A DNA stretch of 64,000 nucleotides, taken from Pipra filicauda. Lineage: Eukaryota > Chordata > Aves > Passeriformes > Pipridae. The position numbers and the translations under genes are program-made. Location: positions 62,001 through 126,000 of the forward strand of contig NW_024104522.1 of the NCBI RefSeq assembly GCF_003945595.2, read 5' to 3'. How positions within the stretch are numbered: position 1 is the stretch's first letter; each line of letters opens with the position of its first letter. Shown piece by piece: positions 1-12,968 of the stretch. A model generated the notes under the pieces. It had not been told where the DNA came from and ran no database searches. It saw only the letters and a program-made list of their open reading frames with translations.

Positions 1-3000
1 GTGGGAGAAGAGCAGATACTTTTAAGGGAAAAGTTAAAAAAAAAGGGTATTGCCTCTGGGGATTTCCAGGTAGAGGCAAAAAAGTCTCTTTTCCACTGAA
101 GGCACAGGAAGGTAAGATGTTTGATCCATTCCATGTTTGGCTGCCTCTCCTTGCCCACTCCCTCAGGATGCTGAGCACAGTGTAAGCCCAGCCTGGCTGT
201 GTCCTGCCCAGCTCGGCCAGAGCCTGTGCCCTTGTGCCTCACCCTCCCTGCCTGCAGCGGCAGAGCCACACCCATAGCACTGCTTTTGCTCCGTGTCCAC
301 ATGCTGTTCCTAATAAAACCTGATCTCCTTCCTCTTGACGCAGGCGACAGGACCTGGGCCTGGTTTCAGTCACCCTGCCCGAGAGCACACCCCACAGCCG
401 GCCTGGGCAGCCCTGGGACGGGACAGGGGCTCAGGAAGCAATAAATCAACTGTGCTCCGCTAGGACACTGGTGACAAAGGCATGGCTTCTCCTCCAGGCA
501 TCATTTGTCCTGGCTCTGTACGTGAGGTCTGAGCTGCTCAAGCCTTTGAGCAGCTCCTTTTGAAATGATCTTCACCCTCCATCTCCACCTGCACAGGAGA
601 TCGATCCTATTATGACCTCAGAAACTATCCATAATGTTATGTGTTGTGCATGAGAAGTGATTCCAACAGTTCAGGAACTTGTTTACAAAAAATTTTAAAA
701 GCAAGCACATGGGCAGACCGAGATGTAGAAGAGGCACCTCTGTCCTCAGGAACTGCTGGCTCCTGTCCATGGGATTTTCCCAGGGCACTTTTATCTCATT
801 AAAATTGTTTTTTCACGAGCCGTGAAATGATTTTCCATGCATGGAAAAGGTTTGTACTGCTCTCAGCTCTGAGCAAAGGAACCCACTGAGGATGGCTGGC
901 AGAAGCTGACACTACACCTGGCCCCAAACAGAAAAACAGGAGTGAGAACAAAGCCACCAACTCTGTGGTACCCCAAAGGGAGATGCCAGAAACACCATCC
1001 TGGACGGCAGGACTGGGGGCACCAGGAAGGCACCACCTACAGCCCCAGCTCTGGCTGACCCTGAGGCCAAGGAGCAGCTGCAGCTTGTTTCCCCTCCCTG
1101 CCGTGCCCTGCAGCAGCACCTTTGGGTGAGCCCTCCCCAGGAGGCAGCACACCCAGCACAGCCCCTGCACTGCTCTGGGGTGGGGGCTGGCAGTGTGGGA
1201 CACACTGGGGCACAGGGAGGGAGCTGCCCCAGGCTCGAGGCCTCTCTCCACCCCTTCCAGCCACCTCCTCTGCAGAGCCAAAGGCTCCTTTGCAGCACCC
1301 TGGAGCTGCAAAGCTTTTGGGGCCAGAGCCTGGGCCTGGTCTCAGCTGCCACTGCTCCAGGAATCTTCAGCCCTCTGGAAAAAGGAGTCTAAATACTTCT
1401 CATTTGGAGGAGACACAGGCTGGAGGAGTGCCTCCTCCCTACCCCCTACTCCAAAGGAGGATGCTGATGCTCCCTGCCAGGAGGTTCATGCAAGGCACGA
1501 GCAGTGTGGGGAGGTGTCTCTCCCAGCACAGGGACATGAGGAAGGTGCAGCCAGTCCCACCACACTGCCAGGAGGTGCCTCTGCTCTTCCAGGCCCCCAT
1601 GGTCAGGGTGTGTCTCAGGTGCCACTGGAGAGCTGGTGCAGATTCAGATGAGACCCCAGCAGGAGAGGGAAGGGCCCTTCCTGCCCGGCTCTCCCTGCAG
1701 AGCTGGGGCTGCACCCGTGCCAGGCTGTGCCTGCTCCGTCCCTCTCCTTCCTTCTGTCCGCTCCTTTCCCAGAGTGTTGCATCAAGAAACGCTTCTGATC
1801 AGCTTGTGATGAACGAAGCACAGTATTTCAGCTTCAAGAATCTTTGGAGAGGCTCAGGCAAGGCTAGAATTTGGCTTTCATTCCGAAAGCCAGGCTACAG
1901 AAAAACCCCTCTGAGATCACTTTACTATTACTTGGGTTACTTTTTCTCCCCCTTTGGCAGGAGGCTGCAGCACCAGAGTGTCAACTTACTCTTGCTATTG
2001 GGCCAAATGCATCCCTGGTACAAATTTATTGCTCTTAATAGGACTGGGTCTTTAATTCCTAGCACATACTTGTGAAGAATTTTGGCTTGTCACTGAGGAG
2101 TAGGAATTATTTTCCTCTCTACAGGTACAGGCAGGTCCCCCTTGGCTGAGGGCTCTGCACATCCCGAGAGGAGCATTACTGCACTGCTCCCATAAAAAGG
2201 ATATGAAAGCCCCATAAGCACCTGCCTGTGCTGAAAGCCAGCAGCAGAATGGCTGGTGTTTAGCACATGGGATTTCTTTCTTATTCCTTTCCCCTTTTTT
2301 ATTGCTCTGCTACTAGTTGAAGTGCTACTGTGGGGTCAAACTTGTCCCAGTCCCTTGGGGAATTAGACAATGGAGTAAAAGGTTCCTATAATGAAGACAG
2401 GGCACTTTTGCCACTAAAGGCACTGACAGCTGAAGCCAGGACTAAGGTTTCACAGCAGATTTTATGACTTCTTCCCATTTGTAAAGGGATCTGGTTTAAA
2501 TGCTTGTCAGGTTTGGCTGACTGGGGTTCCTGCCATGCTCCCCTGTGGAGCTGATGCTCTCACTGGTGGCTCCCCATCACTGATGGGGGAAGTGGCCACC
2601 AATAACAGTGGCCCATTAAATGTTATTCCTTGAGAGAGGCTTGCTGGCAACTGGAAGGAAGCTCCCTCCTGCACTCCAGCCAACTCAGTGTCTGTAGGAC
2701 AGATCTGGGCTGAACACAGATCTTTTAGCAAAAGTCAGTCCAAATGAAAGCAAAGAGCAGGGATGAGCACACTGCCAGCCTGTGCCAAAAACCCTGCCAG
2801 CCTGCTGGTATGGCACTGGGCCAGGGGAGGGGAAGAGATCTCTCCAAGCAAAGGTCCTCCTGCAACCCAGAGGGCAGCCAGGCTGCACAGCCCAGTAGCT
2901 CTGCTCAGAGACCCCAGAGGCTGAGCCACAACACCTGAGAGCACACACAAAGGGACTCCTGAGGGATGCAGTTCCCCCAGCTACATCTGCCTACAGCTTC

Positions 3001-6000
3001 TTGGGGAGACTCTGTGGGCTCAAACAGCAGCAAAAGGCTCTGGGACTGCAGTCCCTGCTGCGAAGGTGCCTCTGCACCCAGCCTGCAGCAGAAGCAGTTG
3101 CACACCATCACTAACTGCACCTCAGTTTGCAGCAGATTCCCCTTTTCACATCATTCCCAATAACACCAGTAAGTTCCTCGTTGTTGCCCTGTGAAACCAC
3201 TACCACCAGCACCAGTGGCTTGCAAAGTCAGGTGAAAGAGGGGATATTGTTTCAGTCCTCCACATTACTGAAATGTGAACAAGAGATGCAGATCACTTTT
3301 CTTCTGCAAGGAACAAAACCCAGTCTCCACGATCAAAAACCCTCTTTGGATTTCAGCTAATGGGTGACCTGGCTTCCTCAGATCTACAAAGGAGGATTTG
3401 TGATGGTTAGAAAAGCCCAGGTAAGAACATTTGGGAGAAAGAAAAACGATGAAAATTCAAACATCTGCCTTTACCTCCCCATCAAATTTTTGTGGGTAAA
3501 GGTAATCAGAAATTCTTACAAAAGAAAATGATGGTCACTAGAGGTCCCAGGACAGGGGCTTGGCAGATTTGTCCTGTTCCACAAATCCATTTCTGTGTGT
3601 CTCATGGTGTTCTGTGGACAGCTGAGAGCCTGCACAGACACTCAACACACCATTTGCCTGAGGCCTTCATGTCATGGCTGCTGTGTGAACTGGTCTCCAG
3701 ACAGGTGAGGGTGCAGAGGTTAAACAGTTAGTTACACTACATAAAGTTTATATCCACTGTGCTTAGAGGAAGCTTTCCCTTGTTTTAAGTGTCTTTCTCT
3801 TTATGAAGAAGAGAAAGATGACTGCAGTCACACCCCAGCTTTAGAGCATTATCCTAGTTTAACGGCAGTAACACCCCAAATCCTTCCTCCTTTCCATCAG
3901 CCACCTGCAGTGCCCCTCTGCAGCAGGGAGGGACGTTCCTGGCACGCAAGGGACACTCAGCGACCGTCTGACTTCACACCCCCCCCTGCCCAACTGGTTT
4001 CTTTATACACTGATTCCAAACTAGGGTTTTCTTAAGCACAGCTTCTCTAATTCATAACATTAATTACATTATGGACTTTGAACATTTGGTTCAAAATATT
4101 ATTATCTGGCATTGGAACATGATTTTATTTCCTGGTCCATCACAAGCAAAATTCTAAAAACATGATGAATGACACAAAGAAAACAGAACTTCCACAAGTT
4201 TTGTGAAAATAGGGATTTGGGGTAAGAGACTCCCTTCCTGCCCCCCAGGGGAAGGCAGGAAGCACTGGGCTGTGGTTCACCAGCGGGCAGCCACAGGCAC
4301 AGTGCCCAGGCTGGTGGCAGCACGGGCTGACCTTGCCCCACCGAGGCTCAGGGAGGCCACAGGGAAGCTGCAGTTCCTATACTGCACTTGTACAAACCCA
4401 CAAATCTGAAGCAAGTTCTGGTTCCTTAGTTCTGCTACTCATACAATAATTTGTTAGTGGTTTTTTTGTTGTTGTTGCTATGGAATGTCAGGACTAGATC
4501 ACAATTTTCTTCCCTGTATTCACTGTTTGAAAATGCCTCACTTTTTCATGTTTTACCCCTAATGCAATGAACCTGTAGAACTGTAACTTGGGAAGGACTG
4601 AATGTCCCTTGCAGGGGGAACTGCGTTTCAAAACTGATCTTGTCTTTGTACCTTTGGAACAATTAACATCTCCCTCAAAATCTAAGGTCAGGTACCCCAG
4701 GATTTTCTGGCACACAGTGCAGTGCTGCAGGATGCAAGGTGCATTAGCTTCATCTCACACACTGACACAAAGCTGGACAGCAGAGAGGAAATAGCACAAA
4801 CAACTTTCATCCTAGAAAACTCCACTTCCTCTCTTGTTCCCAAGAATATGCCCTCATGGCCTCCACTGGCTGGGAAGCACGGAGATCTCCCTCTATAACC
4901 CACCAGACCTCTGCACCTTTGCCGTGAAGGAACTGATGGAGCACCAGAGTAAAACGTGATGCTTTATCTACAGTCTCAGGCAGAAGGGATGAAGACCAGC
5001 CCTGGGCTAAGGGCTGTAAACCTGACAGCTGACAAGAGCAAAGGACAGCAGGGCTGTACGTTCTCACCTCTGCACTGTTAGTTCTGTTTCTAACGTGATC
5101 ATGATCACAGTCAAACACACCCATCCTCTGAGCTCTGATCAACGGGAACCAAACTCTGCTGCTAAGCCAGAAAAGGCCAGGCAGCTCTCTCCTTTCCCTT
5201 TTTATTTCTAAGCACCTTTTCTGTTTTTCAACAGAGCATGAACAGAAATGAACAGAGCGACACACTTCATCTTGAGGTATTTGTAGCTCCGTCAAAGCAA
5301 GGGGTAACAGAAATTCACAGTCCTCCTGAGACTTCTAACCCAGTTTGAAGACCCCAGAGACACAGGGAAAGGGGATGGGTCAGATAAGTTTAGAATTTAT
5401 TTCAATTATTTCCAGCCTTTTGCTCTGTGTCAATAATAATATACCTCCACCCAAGTATTGCAGTCAGAGAACTTCATCACAGCACTGTCATGTAAGTCAG
5501 TCCTGCTTGTTTCCTAAAAATATAGCACAGTTATTTCCTTTTTCTTTGCTCCCTTTCTTTAAATAGTTCTGAAGTATTTAGGGACAGATCTAAACTCAAA
5601 CTCTGGAAAATGGGATATCACCATGATTTCTTTCTCCCCCACGCCAGGAAATGCTGTCTCTGCAGTGCCAGCTGGGTACATCCCAGGAGGACGACTCCCC
5701 AGGGTTCACTAGTGTGGTGACTTGTTCCCACCTGCCATCTTGTCCCTGTTTGCTCTAGGGCAGAAAGTGAGGAATTTTTCAGTCACTCACAAGAGAGTCC
5801 AATCTAATGTCAGGAGCAACCTCGACTCAGTCTGGACTGTCCCACTGACCCCTCTGGGCCATCTCCTCCATGGAAAGTGTTTCTCTTGCCAGTGGTGCCC
5901 CGTGCCAGGTCTGCCACAGGCGCATCCAAAGCAGTGGCTGTGCACTGGTCCAGGGGCTCCTCTGGGAAGAGACGTGAGGAAGCAAAGGACTGCGAGGCAG

Positions 6001-8320
6001 GAAATGGCCACTTGGCCCAACGAGCCTGGCCCTTTAAGTTTATCTCAAATGCACCTCCTTGCTTTGTCTTTGCATCGCAAATCTCCTTTCTCCTCATAAA
6101 AATGTCTAGCTGTCTCTTAAACCCATTCAAAGGATTTGCTTAAGTGCCCCAGCTTGGCATGACTGCAGTGTTTGGGCTGGCCTGAGTGACATCATGCTGC
6201 CAGAATCCCCTGTTTATTTTTCATGTTGCCTGAGATCCTGCCATGCTGGGCTGGGCTGTAGCAGATAAACAAGTCCTGTTCAGCCCACAGGAACCATCCA
6301 TGGAAAACTCAGGGCTACCAGGAGTGGCAGTGCTGACTCAGCACCCCAAATACTTCCCATGAAGTAACACTGGACCCAGCCTCCTTGAAGCCCATGCTAT
6401 GGAAGAGCCATCTCTGGGTGGACTTCTGAACTGGCTTCAGCCTGTGTTCAAGAACAGATGGAGTTTCTGCCACCCTCCCATCCAAACTTCTCTTTACTAA
6501 GCACACTGAGGCATCTCTAGTTCTCAGCTGGCAGGGAGCTGATTTTAAACTGAGTTACAGTTAAACAGTAAAGATTTAGTGACGATTAGCTGGCTTTTGT
6601 GCACATTATAACTTTTCTTAGGACAGACACCCTGTTCCCACCCTAAACAAGCACTGCCATTTGGGCCACATACCATGGTTCCTTCCTCCCTGGTGAGACA
6701 CCAGCTTCCCCATCTGCTCCAACCCAGTGTAACTCTGCCTCCCACTGGGGTTCACAGGGGATCCTTTGCTTCCTTGTCCCTGTTCTTGGATTGGTGTGAC
6801 TGCTGCTGCTGCACACACACTGCCCCAGAGGGGCAGGCTGTGCTGGTGCAGCCGATGCTGTGTTTGCACCATCAGTCCCACTCAGCTCTGTGACACATCT
6901 GTGCTCAGCAGCCCCCCGGTCCCCTGGGTGGGACTGTGCACCCGAGAGCACAGGGAACCGAAGCCACTGAGCTTGTCCTCAGACATTCCCAGCTGCCTTT
7001 CTGCGGCCTGGGGGAGCTCCCAGTCTGAAAATCATAATCAGGGAGAAAACTTCATCAGAGGATGTAGCACCTCCTCCATGTGCACCATTACACGTGTACC
7101 AAAGGTTATATGTAAAGTCTAAAGCTTAAGGTCACTGAAATAAACACTTCAACATCCACCCTTCAGGCTTTGGTTGCAGTTCATACTCTGGAACGTGCTG
7201 TGAGCAGCCAGCTCTGTTCTCTGTCAGCTGCCTGCGTGTTTGTCAGCTGAACTGCAAGGAGAAGGCAGGAATAAAAACCTCCAACCATCACCCTTCCATA
7301 ACTTTGGTCTTAGGTTACAAAATAATCCTACCTGGCCTTGTAAATGTGGCCTCACTAAGGTAAAGTGACCACTGATATGAAAACTTATCTGGAATATTTG
7401 CATCTCTTTAGTTCTTTCCAGTTATTTTTAAGATTCTGTAAGTGGTTGGCACATGGAAAAATCCCTTTGCTCTTGATATAAATCCCATTCTCATAAACCT
7501 TTGAAAATGCTAGTATTCCAGTTTTGCAAATAAGAACAAACACTTAAAACATGTAGAAACAGAATCAGGTTTTTAATGAGCCTCTTTGCTCCTCTCTAAT
7601 TATTTTTTGTAGTACTTTAAATGACAGGGTTCCTGATATAACCCTTCTGCAGTCACTAAAAGACTATTGCTATTTGATTTTTTGGTTTCATGTATTTTGA
7701 GCACTGATGTTGCTCTCCATGTACACGCATGTGCCAGTTTGGTTTTGTCTCCTGTTCCGTGCACGCATGCCTGATAAGAGAGGAGGCCAGATCCTGCTGT
7801 CTCTGGAAAGCCTAGTTCTAGCTCATTTAATTCCATCTATAATAAAACTTACTTTCCATTCTCCTATTTGACTCCTTCTACTGGGTAAGGCCCCTGTGTG
7901 TACTTAGTTCTGCTGACTTGGGCTGACTTCTTCATCCTCAGTCTGCGTGGAGAATATTCTGTGTTCAGAGAGATGTGTGTGATGCTGCAAAACACACCTC
8001 TTTGGTGAAGAGCAAGCCCCAGTTTGTGAAAGTCTGGGTGAGTGTCTGCCACAGCCTCAAGCTATTTCCCAGAAACTGCCTTTCATTTCACCCTGCATTT
8101 GGATTCCACGTGCACCTCGCCCTGCCCCTTCCTCAGCCTGGCAAACAGCTCAGATTCCCTCAGGAGTTCCATATCCACTGGTGCTGTACCAAGGGAAGTC
8201 CAAACCCACCGAACTGTGGAAGGGGGATAGGAAGGCCCTCAGAGAGACCAGCCCCGCAGAGCTGCTGTCCTGAGTCCCTCTGCACCTCCCCGGGCCGGAG
8301 CAGCCGGAGCCTCCCTGCAC
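1..8320. other. Non-coding stretch, no gene recognised
   Basis: No exon, RNA gene or transposon could be recognised here. The sequence alternates between GC-rich blocks (about 1000-1750 and 6700-7000) and AT-rich blocks (about 4000-4180 and 7300-7640). The longest open frame of the whole window lies here, at 1122-2075 (+), 317 codons. It starts in low-complexity GC-rich sequence, runs into AT-rich sequence of different composition, and shows no domain, signal peptide or membrane pattern that I know, so I do not call it a gene. Small simple-sequence tracts include a C-run near 3979-3986 and a T7 run followed by GTT triplets at 4461-4477. A segment at 6170-6260 contains a TGACATCA motif (AP-1/CRE-like) in otherwise unique sequence; nothing more can be said of it. 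Confidence 0.6.
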
Positions 8321-8371
8321 GTTCCCACAGCTGGAGCTGCAGCTGGTGCCACCCGGGTGTGTCACTGCTCC

Positions 8372-8439
8372 GGGGCAGCTGAGCCCACGGGGCAGCTGAG
8401 CCCACGGGGCAGCTGAGCCCACGGGGCAGCTGAGCCCAC
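8372..8439. repeat. 17-bp minisatellite, four copies, each with a CAGCTG E-box
   Basis: The unit GGGGCAGCTGAGCCCAC is repeated four times without mismatch (8372-8388, 8389-8405, 8406-8422, 8423-8439). Each unit holds the palindrome CAGCTG, a site bound by several basic helix-loop-helix factors. GGGC and GCCC arms flank an AGCTGA core, so each unit could also fold into a small hairpin. Two further CAGCTG sites lie just upstream, at 8328-8333 and 8340-8345. The perfect identity of the copies points to recent expansion. A minus-strand reading frame of 202 codons (8160-8768) runs through the array. It carries a peptide repeat only because of the array, and I do not regard it as coding. Confidence 0.97.
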
Positions 8440-10771
8440 GGGCACTGACCAGGGCATGGACACCCCCTGAGCCCGCCGGGCTCACACAGGGAACAGCCAC
8501 ACAAACCCACCAGGGACAACCGAGGGCCCACACACGGCTGTGCTGGAGCACTGCTGCTCTGTTCCCACACGGCCACTTGTGCCTTCTTCCTCTGTGTCGA
8601 AGGATTTTTAAGCAGAAATCTGATCTGCACATTTGGGTTCAAAATGGGCCAAGTTCCTGCTTTAGTGCTGCACGTGTTTGGTATCCACATGGGCATGGGA
8701 AGGAGGCTGCCTTCCACAGCAGGGATCTGGATGCCTCTAGTGGATTTAAACATCTTGCCCTCTGTCATGGAGAACTGACTGTGGCTTCACATCTTGCACA
8801 ACCCAACTGCAATGGGCTCAAAGCAAGGAGGAGCCTGGGAGAAGGGAACAGCCTTCCTAGAAGAGCTGGGAAATAAGAGCCTGTGCCTGTGCCTGGTTGG
8901 TCCATGCTTTTTTCCACAGACATGGCAGATAAATCACTGCCCTCCCTCTGTCCCCAGGGCAGGTGTGCACAGAGCAGCTGCTCTCTGGGCTCCCTTGTCC
9001 TGTAATGGCACATGTACTTTCTACCTACATCCTGTCACAGCTGCTGTGAAATAAATCTCTTAACCCACTGGAAGGTGGATTCCCCCATCATTTCATGGGG
9101 AGAGGATGGGAGGAAACAGCCAGAAATGTGCAGAACAATATTCAAAGTCACAGTCCTGTCTTGCCATCCAGATGTTTCTAGAGACACCAAACCACTGCAT
9201 ACCAAACCCAGGGCTTCTCATTCCCACCAGACAGGCATTGCATGAGGAAAGGGTATGTGCTCTGTTTAACCTCATTTATTCCTTAGCAACCAAAAGCTCC
9301 CTGTATTTTCCCATCTTGGGGGCTTATGTGCGGATCCCCACTCAGTGACATTCTCCCACCATGAATGATTAAGGAATCTGAATCTTTAAAAATTGCCAGA
9401 TCCCATTTCTGTTCCTAAATACAGCCCTATAGAGAGAGATAAGCCTGGGAGGCCAAGGGATTTTAGCTAATGATCCCTTTTTATGGGGCCAAGAAGCAGT
9501 GCCATGAAAAGGAGGTCTGGGGCCATTTCTCCCCTCTGTGCCTGTGCTTTGCAGAGATTTCTGCAAACATGTTTTGTGTTTTACCTGCCTGTGCTGCTCA
9601 CTGGGGAGGAAGCCAGGTTCTTGCCCTGGGGTGTATGGAACACCCATGTGTCAGGCCTTGGAAGACAGTTCAGCACTGGCCAGTGCTAATGGGAAGAGAG
9701 GATTAACATCTTCATCCCTGGTGCAGCTGTGCCAGCAGCAAAGCCAAGGGGTGGGTAACTACCCCAAGGTGGAATGAAATACAAGAGCAGCTTGAACAGG
9801 CTCCTCCTGAGAGAGCTGCCCATGGCCTTGTCGTCCCATTTTGGGAATGAGTGGGATTTTTCATTCATTAGTAACATACCTTTATCTAAATGAGGTCAAG
9901 TGAGAAGGGGTAACTTTAGCAAGATCTGTGCTGTGCAGGACTTGCCTTGCCTAAAAGAGCTCTTGAGGACAGGTTTGTTTGTGTGCTTTGCTTCATCTAC
10001 CTGTGACATTTTCCTGTCTGCACAGGGCTGAATGTACCTATTTAAATTTATGCTCAGGACGAACTCAATGGTCAGCCCACTATAAATAAGGTAGATAAGT
10101 TTCACTCTCTCATTACTTGTATTTTCCTGTGGGAGGGGGTGGGATTACAAACCAAGGAGCAGGAGAAAACCATCACGGAACACGGAATGTCAGCAGTGCT
10201 GCTTGACCTGAGAGCCTGCAGGCTCAAGGAAAGGGGAGCGTAACCAGCAGAGCCAGCAGCTGGAACTCAACTGCCCCAGCAGGAACTGGGAACAAATGAA
10301 CAGACTAACCAAAATACACCTTCCCCTGATCTCTCTGAATCAACACCATGCTGTTTACAGTAGTGTATAATAATATTGAATCAAGATTTGCATGGGACAA
10401 TTTCTATTCCACAGCACAACATAACTTTCCAACAACTTTTTTTTTTCAGTGATGCAAAAACATTTACTTTCATGATAATGAAAATAAAGTCAGTAAAATC
10501 CCTTTGTCCTGTTGTTTCAATCAGATAAACCATATCTACCAACTGTTAGAGGGGATTAACTTGGGTTGACATTTTTGTAATGTACTATGAGAAAAGCCCT
10601 GGGGCCAAAACATTTACAGGCCAGGTTTTAGTGTATGTTGATCTAATAGTTTCACTGAAGAAAATGTCTTTAGACCTGGCAGGTGTGTATTGGTTTTCAT
10701 TACTTCAAGTGTCTACTAGTAAAGTTTTAATTAACAGGGTTGTACACAAAATATTTCCAGTGATGCAAGAG

Positions 10772-10825
10772 TGAGGAAGTTGGGAGCAGAACTCCTGGGT
10801 TCTCCCTCCAGTTGCTGAGCAGGTC
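10772..10825 (+). mobile_element. Possible fragment of a MIR/CORE-SINE element
   Basis: The stretch containing GAACTCCTGGGTTCTCCCTC resembles the region of amniote MIR-type SINEs that reads roughly 'gactcctgggttctattccc'. Only about 50 bp look similar, and neither the downstream core nor the 3' tail continues. I call it weakly, from memory of the family consensus. Chance similarity in pyrimidine-rich DNA is a real alternative. Confidence 0.22.
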
Positions 10826-12940
10826 ATGGCAGACAGGACTGCAGCAGCCTTGCCAGACTATCCTATGGCTCTCAGAGTGGGGGGACAAGATCTGCTCTGA
10901 TACCCAAGTGCTCCTCTGATGTATTATTTGCAAGACCCCAGTGCTGCCCTCAGGTACTGCAGAAACTGTCCCTGCTGGGGGCTAAAGGGACTGACAGGAG
11001 CAAGGGGATGGACAGACCTGGCTGAAGTCTCCCAGCAAGTCTGGGACAGAAGCAGGGACAGGCCCAAGACCTGTGACCTGACCATCCTGAGCTGGCCACT
11101 CGCCTCTCTCCATTCCACTTGGGAAGATGCCCACTTTTGAGGACTGTGGAAGAACAGGGAACAAGCTTAGCAAGCTGCCTGCCCTCTGCAAACAAGAGGA
11201 GAAAACGCAGCATTTGCTTTGCCTCTTATCAGAGACGTTAGGCCACAGGAGATAAGGTCATTAGCAAAAACTTAATGCTGGTGCTCCAGTCAGACAGCAG
11301 AGCACACAGAGCACCTATCTTATCAGCTCTTTTATGAAGTCTCCCTCAATGTTATTATAATTGACTGATAATATTACATACAAATTTGATAGCATTTTAT
11401 TTTTCCTGGACAGGTTCTTTTCACTTGCCCTTTTCTTAACAGGTTGTCTTTTCTCCTCCCCCAGTAAGTGGATTTGCCCTCTGAAGTCCTCAGTCTGGCT
11501 GCTCCGTTTTGTCTCCTTTAGATCCCCCTTTATCCCAGTTTCAGGTTGTTGTGATTGCATTTTTTTTACAATCCTTTGCCTTCTCTTGTCTCTCTTTCAA
11601 CACAGATGCTGGTCTAGGGGATAGGTTTTTAACAGTGACAGAAGTAAATGGGATGATTTGCACTTCATCCAAAACTCCATTCTATGTCTGATAAGCACTT
11701 ATTTATCATAGATAATAGTCCTTTTGTGTACTTGGGGAAGAGCAATGTCATGATTCAGCTGTGCATCCATGGGATGATTCCCGAGGACAGAAGGGTGTGC
11801 TCTGCTCTGCAGTACAGGGTCACACAGAGCTCTCCTTTCCTTGCCACTTCTGTGTGCAGTGAGAAGGAGCTGGCAGAGAGCAGGGCCTGGAGCCCAGGGC
11901 TGTGCAAACCCAGACACTTGGCAGCCTGGCCATGATCTCTGTCCAGAGATCCACTGGTCATGTGCATATGGAATAGCCCCCAAATTCCTTCTTCCTCATC
12001 AGCATCTCTGTTACTGAACGTCCCTGGATGCCCATCCCAGCTCAGAGCTGTGCTGTTTGCTCCCTGGGGCACTGCAATATGATTCCTCCACACAAGGTGC
12101 CCTATGTAAGAAAAATCCACCATCACACTGCACTTTGTCCTTCTGCAGTACCCTGAATGTTAAGTAAAAGTTTGCTTTTATTAAATTACATAAAATTGAA
12201 AGGATCAGCGAGCATCAAAGAGCTCCCTGGTGACTTGCTTGTAAAGGCAAGCTCCTTGAACAGTCCCTGCTGTAGGCTCATTTTTTTTGACATTTAGGTT
12301 CATAACTTTGAGAATGTAAAAGCACCTACATGCAGACAAAAATTAGGCTCTAAATTATGAAGTGCTGATCCTATACCACTACAATTAGTGAGAGATTAGT
12401 CACAAGTTTCAGAGGGCACAGGGTCAGGCTCTACCAGGAAAACACAGTCACCCTGGATTTATTGTGCACATTTCCATGGGACAGCCTTTGAGGTGCAGCA
12501 AAGGCCTCACCATGGCCAACTGAAAGGCTGAGTGCAACCCCCCTTCAGAACCATCTGGATTCTCCTTATTGTGCCCTGCACAGTCAAGCTGAAAATTTGG
12601 GTTGTTACCATGCAGATTATAACTAATTTCATACATATGATTTTGAAAGAGATCACTTTACAGGGCCTTTGCACAGGGATTACTTGCAATCCTCCTTGAG
12701 GGGTGATCTCAAAAGTTTTTTTCTGAGTATGACAGATTAATTTTTCTTTTGGCCATTTGTGATGATTAAAGCAGAGATCTTGACAGGTCCTCCTACAAAG
12801 GGTCAAGTCCTGCTCCTGGAAAGCTGGGAGTTGGCATCTGGTAGTCTGAAACTGGGAGAGGCATTTTAAAATCCAAACACTTGGCCATGGCATTAATTCA
12901 GCCTGTCTGGATGGGACCACGTTTGTCTGCTCGTGTGGTT

Positions 12941-12968
12941 CTCATATGCTCATATTCTCATATTCTCA
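12941..12968. repeat. Short period-8 tandem repeat (CATATTCT)
   Basis: Three consecutive copies of an 8-bp unit occur in CTCATATGCTCATATTCTCA and the bases that follow. The first copy carries one substitution. It is a short simple repeat in otherwise unique AT-rich sequence, with no evident function. Confidence 0.85.

Noticed and set aside
8160..8768. 202-codon minus-strand frame
   Set aside because: Its central peptide repeat is the 17-bp minisatellite, and the rest is low-complexity GC-rich sequence without a known domain.
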